Assembly: GCF_038725785.1 (NCBI RefSeq)
Contig: NZ_CP109796.1
Coordinates: 1,860,001 to 1,924,000, forward strand
Length of the DNA: 64,000 nucleotides
Direction: 5' to 3'
From: Termitidicoccus mucosus
GTDB lineage: Bacteria; Verrucomicrobiota; Verrucomicrobiia; Opitutales; Opitutaceae
Below, piece after piece: positions 54,563 to 62,811 of the stretch (its first letter is position 1; every line of letters starts with the position of its first letter). Below the pieces are notes generated by a model. It saw nothing but the letters and a program-made list of their open reading frames with translations, was not told the origin of the DNA and did no database searches. The translations under genes were made by a program, and so were the position numbers.

Positions 54563-54717
54563 CGCGGACATTCCTGTCCGCGATGTCGCCTCCCCGTGAC
54601 GCAGGCTTCCAGCCTGCCGTCGAACCCCAGGGCGCGAAGCGCCGCCGCCTCCTCTCCTTTGAAAATGAATGCCGCGCCACGCGCGATAAACCCACGACAG
54701 CAGGCAGGGATGCCTGC
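54563..54717. repeat. Three tandem short palindromes in the gap between two autotransporter genes
   Basis: Perfect hairpins CGCGGACA-TTCC-TGTCCGCG (54563-54582), GCAGGCT-TCC-AGCCTGC (54601-54617) and GCAGGC-AGGGAT-GCCTGC (54700-54717). Such word-like palindromes occur as dispersed repeats in this group of bacteria (general knowledge). Together with linkers they fill most of the 232-bp gap. Confidence 0.85.
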
Positions 54718-54753
54718 GCCGCGCCCGCCTTCCGCAATCTTAAGACACTTCCC

Positions 54754-57700
54754 ATGAAAACGCATTCACTCGCCTCCTGCATCCGCCCCGGCGTCGCAGC
54801 CCTCCTGCTCGCGCTGGCCGCCGCGTCCGCGCCCGCGCAACGCTACGACTGGACCGGCCCCGCCGACGGCGACTGGGCGGACGCGGCCAACTGGACGATA
54901 ACCGGCGCCACCATCGCGCCTGTCTCCGGCACCGTGCACATCCAGAACGGGCGCGGCCCCCTCGTCAGCGGCTCGACCTCCGCGTCCCTCACCGGCCTTT
55001 ATGTCGGCACGACCGGCTCGGGCGGCACCCTCACCCTCGCCGGCGACGCCGGCATCGCGGTGGGCGGCGTCATCCAGATGGCCATACTGGCCGGCGACCG
55101 GGCCACCCTGCTGGTCAAGGACAACGCCTCGCTCGGCGGCGGCGACTTGACCTTCGGCAACGATGCCGGCGCGGTGTTCACCGGCACGGTCACCGACAAC
55201 GGACGCCTGACGGCGGGCGGCGTGCTCCTGATCGGCTACGGCGGCACCAGTTCCCTCACCGCCACGGGCAGCAGTTCGCTCTCCGCCGGCACGCTTAACC
55301 TCGGACGCACCATCGGCTCGAAGGGCGTCGTCACCCTCGCCGGCTCCAGCACGATGAGCGCGCTCAACGTCAATCTCGGGTATTATCGCGGCAGCGGCGA
55401 ACTCGTCATGCGGGACAACGCCGTCCTCACCACCGCGGGCAACGCCAACCTCGGCGCGACCGACGGGGCCAACAACAGCGCTACCACTTCCAGCGGCGTT
55501 GCCAGCCTCGGCGGCTCGGCGCGCTGGACCATCGGCGGCACCCTCAGCGTCGGTAATTTTTACCGGGGCGAGCTCACCATCGGGGAAAACGCCACCGTCA
55601 CTGCCGGCAAGGTCATGATCGGCACGCTCCAAGGCAGCGTGGCCAACATGAAGGGACATGGTATCGTCACCCTCAACGGCGACGCCTTCACCGGGCGCGG
55701 CACGCTTGAAACCTCGTCCGTCACACGCGGCGCCGGCCTCTCCGGCACGCTGGCCTTCAACGGCGGCATCCTCCGCGCCACCCAGTCCAACGCCGAATTC
55801 CTCGGCGCGACCACCGGCGCCGCCACCCTCGTCGTCACCACCGGGGGCGACGGCGCGTTCATCGACAGCAACGGCTTCGACATCGGCATCTCCCCCGCCG
55901 TGGCCTTCGGCGGCGCGGGCGGCCTCACCAAACTCGGCGGCGGCTCGCTCACCCTCGGCGGCACCATCGCCTACACCGGCGACACCGTGGTGAAACAAGG
56001 CGCGCTCGTCCTCACCGCCGCCGACCAGCTCGCCGCCAGCCGTGCCGTCTCGGTCGAGACCGGCGCGACCCTCAACGGCCGCAACACCGACCAGACCTTC
56101 AACAACCTCTCCGGCGGCGGCGCCGTCAACCTCGACTCCGGCAAACTCACGGTCAACAGCGATGACGACACCGCCTTCACCGGCGTCATCACCGCGGCGG
56201 GCGGCCTGCGCAAGACCGGCGCGGGCGCGCTTTCCCTTGGCGGCGACAACATCATCGGCGGCATCGCCGAGGCCACGGACGGCATCCTCGGCATCGGCCA
56301 CGCGCGCGCCCTCGGCACCGGCACGCTCGTCCTCTCCGGCGGCGCCGTGCTCCGTGCCGATGCCGACGCCGCCATCGCCAACGCCGTCCGCGCGGAGGGC
56401 ATCCCGCTTGCCCTCGCCACCAACGACACCGGAGGCATGCGCACCCTCGGCATCGGCGGCGCCGTCAGCGGCACCCTCGGTGCGCTCAAGACCGGCCTTG
56501 GCAACATTGTTTTCTCAAACGACAGCACGGCCCTTTCCGGCCCGGTTGACATCCAGGAGGGCGGACTCATGGTCGCGGGCCTCGGGGCGTCCGCCGTCAC
56601 CGTGGCCGGCGGCGCGGGCTTCGGCGGCTCCGGCGACATCCACGGCAATGTCACCTTCACCGGCGGCGGCTTCATCCAGCTCGGGCCCACCCACAACGAC
56701 TCCCGCAATGTCACCCCCTCCACGCTCAACATTCTGGGCACGCTCGCGCTCGGCGGCGACACACTGGTCAAATACGACACTTACGGCGCCGGCGCGGCGG
56801 ACAAACTGGTCGCGAACAGCATCGCTTTCGGCGGCGCCCTCAGCGTGGATTTCGCCAACATCCGCGAGGGCATCTTCACCCTGATTACGGTCAACTCCGG
56901 CAGCATTGCCCCCTCCCTTCCCGGCTCGATCGTCACCAGCCGCAACGGCGTCATCGTCAGCGCTCGCGAGGTGCTCACTTATAGTCTCCCGACCCCGCAA
57001 ACCCTTCAGGTCGCCATCTCCAAGACCAATGCCGCCCTCACCTGGACCGGCGCGGACGGCGACGACTGGAACTACAACACCGCCGCCAGTTGGAGCGGAG
57101 CCGACACCCGTTTCATCGACGGCGACCGCGTCATTTTCGCCGGCACCGACACCGCGGGCTCCGGCACCATCTCCATCGAGGACAACGGCGTCACCGCCGC
57201 CGACATGACCGTCACCGGCGGCAAAAACTACACCTTTGCCGGCAACGGACGCATCACCACGGACGCAGGCAGTGTCGGGTCGGGCGCCATCGGCTTTGGC
57301 GCCTCCGCCGACGGACGCTTCACCATGCAAGGCACCGGCACCGTCACCTTTGAAAACGCTTCGAACGTCTTCCAGAACGGCATCGTCGTCGAGCGGGGCG
57401 TGGTCGTCGGCAATGTCCGGTCGCTCGGCATTGGGTCCGGCGCCGTCATCGCCAACTCCGGCACGCTCGTTTTCCGGCAGGACGACACCGACACCTATTC
57501 GAGCCGCCTCACGGGCGCGGGCGTGTTCATCAAGACCGGCTCCGCCGCGCTCTTCCTCGACTCGCCCGACTCCGTCCCCTCCGGCGCGGTCAGGGTTGAC
57601 CAAGGCGCGCTTTTTCTGACCGAAACCGCCCGGCTCGGCAGCGCGGCCGTCACCATCGCCGCCGGCGCGACTTTCGGCGGCTCCGGCACCGCCGCGAATG

Positions 57701-59478
57701 CCGCCGTGCAGGACGGCGGCACCCTGCAAGTGGGCCTCGCCACCACCGGCCCGGCGGTCGGCGCCGAGGTGCTCCGGCTCGCGGGCGTGTCGCTGGAGGA
57801 CAACGCCCGGCTGACCGGCGCGGGCACGCTCGACGCGCCCGTTTCCATCGGCTTCCGGCGCACGGGTGTCGTGGAGGTCGCGGAAAACCGTTTTCTTGCG
57901 CTCGCGGGCGACATCACTGGCTCCGGCGGGCTGGCCAAGCGCGGCCCCGGCGACCTCCGGCTGCTGGGCAAGGCCGGCTACACGGGCGAGACCACCATCG
58001 AGGCCGGACGGCTGGTCGCAGGCGCGCCCGATGTGCTGGCCGCCCAGTCCGATTACACCGTCATGTTCGGCGCCGCGCTTTCGCTCGGTGGGTATGGCCA
58101 GAGCGTTCATTCCGTCCTCAACGAGGGCTCCGTCGTCCTCGGCGCGGCCACGGGCGCGGCCGGCGCGCGGCTCATCATCACCGGCGACTACACCGGTGGC
58201 GTCACCAACACGGTGAACGGCATATTTCCCGGCGTCATCGAGCTCAACCTGGTCGCCTCCGACCACGCGCCCACCGCCGTGGACACCGTGCATGTCGGCG
58301 GCGCGGTGGGCGGAACGTCGCGCCTGCTCGTGCATGTGACTGACAATCGCGCGGCCGCCGCCTCCGACATGCTGCTCGACATCGGCGCCGTCATCACCCG
58401 CGAATCCGGCGACATGCCCACGAACGTGTTCACCCTCACCGACGGCACCAGCGTCGGGCGCGTCGTCATCGGCCTCCACGACTACGGGCTCTATTATTAT
58501 CAGAACGAGGCGCGCATCGTCGCCACGACCAGCGCCGAGATTCCCGCCGCCCTCGCCGTCAACGCCACCGGCATCGCGGTCAACCGCGCCACGCTCGCCT
58601 CGCTGGGCCGCCGCTTCGACCAAATCCGCTCATTGCTGCCCGCCGATGGGAAGATTGCCCAGCCGTTCCAGCTTTGGCTTCAGGGTTACTACCGCCGCGA
58701 CAAGTTTGACGACACCTTGTTCAACAACGCCCGCAGCGACACGCAGGGCGTGCAGCTCGGCGGCGATTATTCCTTCAGGCAGCAGAACGGCGGGCTGGCC
58801 GCGATCGGCTTCTTCGTGGACTATGCCGGGTCCGAAACCGACATTCCCGTCGCCAACAAGCCCTCGACCCGCCTCGACTCCACCGGCGCCGGCGGGTATG
58901 TGTCCATCCATTCCGGTCCCTGGCACGTTGACGCCGCCACCAAGTATTCATGGGACAACTACACGCTCGATGTCAGCGACACGCCTTCGTTCGACATGGA
59001 CGGCTTCAGTTGGGACACCATGCTCCGCGTCTCCTATTCCAAGACGTTCGACCGGACCGGCCTGACCCTCGTCCCATCGGCCCGGGTGCTCTACCAGCGC
59101 CGCACGGTCGACGATACCACGGACTCCTACGGGCGCACTTATCACTTCGGTCCGCGCTATGACCGCGTGGATCATCCCACCTCGCTCGAATGGCACCTGG
59201 GCGCGAGCGCGCAAAAAAACATCACCCTCGCAGGCGGTCGTGTCTTCGCCCCCTACGTGTCAGCGTTCTGGGTTTATGACATGGAGGGTGCCATGACGGT
59301 CACTTCGGTCAACGGCACGGTTTTCCACAGCGACCTCGGCGGCTCCGGTCTCCTTCTTGCCGCCGGCGTGCCCGTGCGCTTCGGCGAGCACTTCGAACTT
59401 TACCTTGAAGCCGCCGTGCAAACCGGGGCCAAAATCCAAAGCCAAAGCGCCAGCCTTGGCATGAACTACCGTTGGTAA
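54754..59478 (+). CDS. Giant autotransporter with beta-strand-repeat passenger (1574 residues)
   Basis: Start MKTHSLASCI, signal peptide about 1-28 (ALAAASAPAQ), then YDWTGPADGDWADAANW, the opening typical of these passengers. The passenger has repeats of GSGGLAKRGPGDLRLLGKAGYTG type near nt 57910, GAGGLTKLGGGSLTLGGTIAYTG near nt 55910, and the block GDGAFIDSNGFDIGI, shared with the broken neighbour at 49238, so the two are tandem paralogues. The barrel covers about residues 1280-1574 and ends MNYRW. Surface-exposed adhesin or glycan-binding function is likely. The first start codon lies after the palindromic gap; an open frame upstream is repeat-derived. Confidence 0.9.
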   Translation: MKTHSLASCIRPGVAALLLALAAASAPAQRYDWTGPADGDWADAANWTITGATIAPVSGTVHIQNGRGPLVSGSTSASLTGLYVGTTGSGGTLTLAGDAGIAVGGVIQMAILAGDRATLLVKDNASLGGGDLTFGNDAGAVFTGTVTDNGRLTAGGVLLIGYGGTSSLTATGSSSLSAGTLNLGRTIGSKGVVTLAGSSTMSALNVNLGYYRGSGELVMRDNAVLTTAGNANLGATDGANNSATTSSGVASLGGSARWTIGGTLSVGNFYRGELTIGENATVTAGKVMIGTLQGSVANMKGHGIVTLNGDAFTGRGTLETSSVTRGAGLSGTLAFNGGILRATQSNAEFLGATTGAATLVVTTGGDGAFIDSNGFDIGISPAVAFGGAGGLTKLGGGSLTLGGTIAYTGDTVVKQGALVLTAADQLAASRAVSVETGATLNGRNTDQTFNNLSGGGAVNLDSGKLTVNSDDDTAFTGVITAAGGLRKTGAGALSLGGDNIIGGIAEATDGILGIGHARALGTGTLVLSGGAVLRADADAAIANAVRAEGIPLALATNDTGGMRTLGIGGAVSGTLGALKTGLGNIVFSNDSTALSGPVDIQEGGLMVAGLGASAVTVAGGAGFGGSGDIHGNVTFTGGGFIQLGPTHNDSRNVTPSTLNILGTLALGGDTLVKYDTYGAGAADKLVANSIAFGGALSVDFANIREGIFTLITVNSGSIAPSLPGSIVTSRNGVIVSAREVLTYSLPTPQTLQVAISKTNAALTWTGADGDDWNYNTAASWSGADTRFIDGDRVIFAGTDTAGSGTISIEDNGVTAADMTVTGGKNYTFAGNGRITTDAGSVGSGAIGFGASADGRFTMQGTGTVTFENASNVFQNGIVVERGVVVGNVRSLGIGSGAVIANSGTLVFRQDDTDTYSSRLTGAGVFIKTGSAALFLDSPDSVPSGAVRVDQGALFLTETARLGSAAVTIAAGATFGGSGTAANAAVQDGGTLQVGLATTGPAVGAEVLRLAGVSLEDNARLTGAGTLDAPVSIGFRRTGVVEVAENRFLALAGDITGSGGLAKRGPGDLRLLGKAGYTGETTIEAGRLVAGAPDVLAAQSDYTVMFGAALSLGGYGQSVHSVLNEGSVVLGAATGAAGARLIITGDYTGGVTNTVNGIFPGVIELNLVASDHAPTAVDTVHVGGAVGGTSRLLVHVTDNRAAAASDMLLDIGAVITRESGDMPTNVFTLTDGTSVGRVVIGLHDYGLYYYQNEARIVATTSAEIPAALAVNATGIAVNRATLASLGRRFDQIRSLLPADGKIAQPFQLWLQGYYRRDKFDDTLFNNARSDTQGVQLGGDYSFRQQNGGLAAIGFFVDYAGSETDIPVANKPSTRLDSTGAGGYVSIHSGPWHVDAATKYSWDNYTLDVSDTPSFDMDGFSWDTMLRVSYSKTFDRTGLTLVPSARVLYQRRTVDDTTDSYGRTYHFGPRYDRVDHPTSLEWHLGASAQKNITLAGGRVFAPYVSAFWVYDMEGAMTVTSVNGTVFHSDLGGSGLLLAAGVPVRFGEHFELYLEAAVQTGAKIQSQSASLGMNYRW

Positions 59479-59497
59479 GCATCCGCCTTCTCGCACC

Positions 59498-60754
59498 ATG
59501 ACCAGCAGGGAAAGAATCCGGACTGCGCTCTCGCATCGCCAGCCTGACAGGGTGCCGGTTGATTTCGGCGCCACGTTTGTCAGCGGCATCCATGTCAGTT
59601 GCGTGGCGGCGTTGCGCCGGCATTACGGCCTCGGCGACGCGCCGGTGAAGCTGCGCGACGCCGGCCAGATGCTCGGCGTCATCGACGACGACCTCCGCCG
59701 CGCCATGGGCATCGACGTCATCGGCGTCTTCGCCCCCCGCAGCCGCTTCGGTTTCGCCAATGAAAACTGGCGCGAGTTCCGCCTGCCGTGGGGGCAGGTC
59801 GTGCTCGCTCCCGGCGGCTTCCTCCCCTCCTCCACCCCCGCCGGCGACCTCTACATGCACCCGCGCGGCGACCATTCCCTCCCGCCCTCCGCCCATCTGC
59901 CCGCGGGAGGCTATTTCTTCGACAGCATCGAGCGCCAGCAGCCCATCGACGAGGACCACCTCGATCCCGCCGACAACCTCGTGGAATTCGGCGACATCTC
60001 CGACACGGACATCGCATACTTCGCCGCCGAGACCGCCCGCGCCCGTCAGACCGGCTGCGCCGTCGTCGGCGCCTTTGGCGGCACCTCCATCGGCGACGTC
60101 GGCCACATTCCCGCGCCCGGCCTCGTCGATCCGCCGGGTTTCCGGGGCGTCGCCGACTGGTATATGGCCATCATCGAGCACCCCGATTATATACAGGAGG
60201 TTTTCAGGCGCCAGTATGACATCGCCCTCCGCAACCTCGACCGCCTGCGCCAGGCCGTCGGGGAAGACGGCATCGATGTCCTCTACGTGTGCAGCACCGA
60301 TTTCGGCACGCAAAACTCGCAATTCTGCTCCGTCGCCACCTTCCGCGAGCTTTACCTGCCGCACTACCGCCGCCTCAACGACTGGGCCCACCGCCACACC
60401 CGCTGGAAAACCTTCAAGCACACCTGCGGCGCGGTCGATCCCCTCATTCCTTCGTTCATCGAGGCGGGGTTCGACATCTTGAACCCCGTGCAATGCTCCG
60501 CCGCCGGCATGGAGCCCTCCCATCTGAAAACCGCCCACGGGCGCGACATCACCTTCTGGGGCGGCGGCGTGAACACGCAGACCACGCTCCCCTTCGGCAA
60601 GCCCGCCGAGGTTCGCGACGAGGTGCTGCGCCGCTGCGAAACCTTCGCTCCCGGCGGCGGTTTTGTCTTCAACACCATCCACAACATCCAGGCGCTGACC
60701 CCGGTCGAAAACATCGTGGCCATGGTGGACGCCGTGCGCGAATTCAACGGGTGA
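59498..60754 (+). CDS. Uroporphyrinogen decarboxylase (URO-D) family protein, probable methyltransferase-like role
   Basis: 418 residues. URO-D superfamily TIM barrel: MTSRERIRTALSHRQPDRVPVDFG at the N-terminus, then FGGTSIGDVGHIP, the Zn/cofactor-like FKHTCGAV near residue 310, FDILNPVQ and FNTIHNIQALTPVENIVAM at the end. True HemE has a different N-terminal RQAGR motif, which is missing here. Members of this kind, such as MtaA and CmuA, transfer methyl groups via corrinoids. It sits 20 bp after the autotransporter gene and 44 bp before a DUF4838 gene, a linkage that suggests demethylation of a methylated glycan or sugar; this is inference. Confidence 0.85.
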   Translation: MTSRERIRTALSHRQPDRVPVDFGATFVSGIHVSCVAALRRHYGLGDAPVKLRDAGQMLGVIDDDLRRAMGIDVIGVFAPRSRFGFANENWREFRLPWGQVVLAPGGFLPSSTPAGDLYMHPRGDHSLPPSAHLPAGGYFFDSIERQQPIDEDHLDPADNLVEFGDISDTDIAYFAAETARARQTGCAVVGAFGGTSIGDVGHIPAPGLVDPPGFRGVADWYMAIIEHPDYIQEVFRRQYDIALRNLDRLRQAVGEDGIDVLYVCSTDFGTQNSQFCSVATFRELYLPHYRRLNDWAHRHTRWKTFKHTCGAVDPLIPSFIEAGFDILNPVQCSAAGMEPSHLKTAHGRDITFWGGGVNTQTTLPFGKPAEVRDEVLRRCETFAPGGGFVFNTIHNIQALTPVENIVAMVDAVREFNG

Positions 60755-60797
60755 GCGCGTGGAAGGCACACGCGCGCCCGGCTCATCCGCCCTTCCC

Positions 60798-62747
60798 ATG
60801 AAACTCCGTTTTTTCGCCTCCATTCTCGCCGCCGTGGTTTTTCCCGCGTCTGGCGCCACCGCTCTCGACCTCGTGCGTGACGGCAGCCCCGCCGCTGTCA
60901 TTGCAACCGCCGATGACGCCCCTCCGGTCGTTGCCTATGCCGCGCAGGAACTGGCATGGCACATCGAAAAAGCCACCGGCGCAAGGCTCCCCGTCGTATC
61001 CGAATCTCAACTACACAAAACCTCCCCCGCGGTGTGCATCCACCTCGGCGACACCGCCGCCGCCCACGCCGCCGGTATCGAGTCCCGCCTGCTCCCACCC
61101 GAGACCTTCGTCCTCCGCTCCACGCCCGCCGCGCTCATCATTGCCGGAGGCGACGGCCTCGGCGAGCCGCTCGGCACCGGCACGCCCGGCGGCACGCTGT
61201 TCGGCGTGTATGAATTCCTTGAGCGCGAGCTCGGCGTCATCTGGGCATGGCCCGGTGAACTCGGGACCTACGTTCCGAAGAAGCCCGACCTCGCCGTGCG
61301 CGACGAGGTCGACCTCACCCTCGCCCCGCCCTTTCTCCAGCGCCATGTGCGCGGCGGTCTCTCCTTCAAGGGCAAATTCGCCGAACTCGGTTTCACGCCC
61401 GCCGCCGCCGAGGCCTACGCGCGCGAACAGGCCGTGTTTCTCCGCCGTCACCGCATGGGCAAGCGGGAGCGCATCAGTTACGGGCACGTCTTCCCCAAAT
61501 GGTGGGAGCAATATGGCGCGGAGCATCCGGAATGGTTTCAGTTGCACAATGGCAAACGCGGCCCCGCCAAGCCCGGCGCCAGTTATTCGATGTGCGTCTC
61601 CAACCCCGGGCTGCATCAAAAACTCGTCGCGCTCTGGCTTGAGCAGCGCGCAAAAAATCCGCCCGAACCCGGCGCCGCCAGCTACCTGAACGCCTGCGAG
61701 AACGGCGTGCTTGGCCTTTGCGAATGCGACGACTGTCTCGCGTGGGACGGCCCCCGGCCCGACGACTATGACGATTTCTACGCCGCAAAATCCAAGATGA
61801 AGGGTTCGCGCTTTGTCACCGACCGCTATGTGAAATACTGGCTCGCCGTGCAGGCCGAGGCGCGCAGGACCGACCCCGGCGTCGTCGTCATCGCCTATAA
61901 TTATTATAACTACTTCCACGCGCCCACCCCCGGCCTCAAACTGAACGCGAACTTCCTCATCGGCTCCTATCCCTCCGGCGGTGGCTTCCCGCGCTCGCCG
62001 GAGAAAAACGCGTGGTATCGCCGCCAGTGGCTCGGATGGCGCGACACCGGCGCGCGCCTCTTCTCGCGCGGCAACCAATGCCTCGACGGCTACACCATGC
62101 CGCACATCTACGCGCATGAGTTTTCGGAGGAGTTCCGCTTCATGGCCGAAAATGGCATGGTTGCCACCGACTACGACGCCCTCACCGGCCAGTGGGCCGC
62201 GCACGGCCCCAACATCTACGCGCTCATGCGCCTGCACGTCACGCCCGCCGCCCGGACCGACGCGATTCTTGATCGCTATTATTCTGTCTTCGGTCCCGCC
62301 GCCGCCCTCGTGAAGGAATATTTCACCTACTGGGAAAACTACACCCGCGACAATCGCGCCCGTCTTGAGGGCGTTTTTGAGGAAATCAACGTCTCGCGCT
62401 CCCGCAACTGGCCCGTGGCCGCGCACCGCGTGCATCCGCCGGAATGCTTCGCCCCCGCCGAAGCCATCCTCGCCCGTGCCGCGCAGGCCGCCGCGGGCGA
62501 TCCCGAAGCCGCCGCGCGCGTCGAATTTCTCCGCGCCGGGCTTTCGCATTCACGGCTTTGCGCCCGTATCTCCGAGCTGCTCACCACCGCCGATCCGCGT
62601 TCCACGCTCGCCCGGGGCAGGACGGCCCTTGATGAGCTCATCGCCTTCCGCCGGGCCCACGAGCGTGAGTGGATCGCCAATTTCAACCACTGCGCCTGGG
62701 AGGAATCCACCAGCTGGGTGCTCACCGACGCCCCGCGCAAGCAATGA
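60798..62747 (+). CDS. Secreted DUF4838 protein, glycoside-hydrolase-like
   Basis: 649 residues from MKLRFF. Signal peptide about 1-23 (VVFPASGATA). Residues about 35-135 form an alpha-glucuronidase N-terminal-like domain (AAQELAWHIEKATGARLPVV, TLFGVYEFLERELGVIWAWPGE). The following DUF4838 core has GHVFPKWWEQYGAEHPEWF, NACENGVLGLCECDDCLAWDG and YNYYNYFHAPTPG. DUF4838 proteins are frequent in polysaccharide clusters of this phylum, but the activity is unknown. The ENGVLGLCECDDC motif is a good candidate for the active site. Confidence 0.85.
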   Translation: MKLRFFASILAAVVFPASGATALDLVRDGSPAAVIATADDAPPVVAYAAQELAWHIEKATGARLPVVSESQLHKTSPAVCIHLGDTAAAHAAGIESRLLPPETFVLRSTPAALIIAGGDGLGEPLGTGTPGGTLFGVYEFLERELGVIWAWPGELGTYVPKKPDLAVRDEVDLTLAPPFLQRHVRGGLSFKGKFAELGFTPAAAEAYAREQAVFLRRHRMGKRERISYGHVFPKWWEQYGAEHPEWFQLHNGKRGPAKPGASYSMCVSNPGLHQKLVALWLEQRAKNPPEPGAASYLNACENGVLGLCECDDCLAWDGPRPDDYDDFYAAKSKMKGSRFVTDRYVKYWLAVQAEARRTDPGVVVIAYNYYNYFHAPTPGLKLNANFLIGSYPSGGGFPRSPEKNAWYRRQWLGWRDTGARLFSRGNQCLDGYTMPHIYAHEFSEEFRFMAENGMVATDYDALTGQWAAHGPNIYALMRLHVTPAARTDAILDRYYSVFGPAAALVKEYFTYWENYTRDNRARLEGVFEEINVSRSRNWPVAAHRVHPPECFAPAEAILARAAQAAAGDPEAAARVEFLRAGLSHSRLCARISELLTTADPRSTLARGRTALDELIAFRRAHEREWIANFNHCAWEESTSWVLTDAPRKQ

Positions 62748-62811
62748 CGCCGCCTTCCTCTTTATCTCCTCCCCGCTGTCGAATTTTTATATAAACAATG
62801 CGCAAACCGGT

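Noticed and set aside
53301-54782. 493-codon minus-strand frame over the autotransporter barrel and the palindromic gap
   Set aside because: Opposite-strand shadow of the barrel and repeats; no domain.
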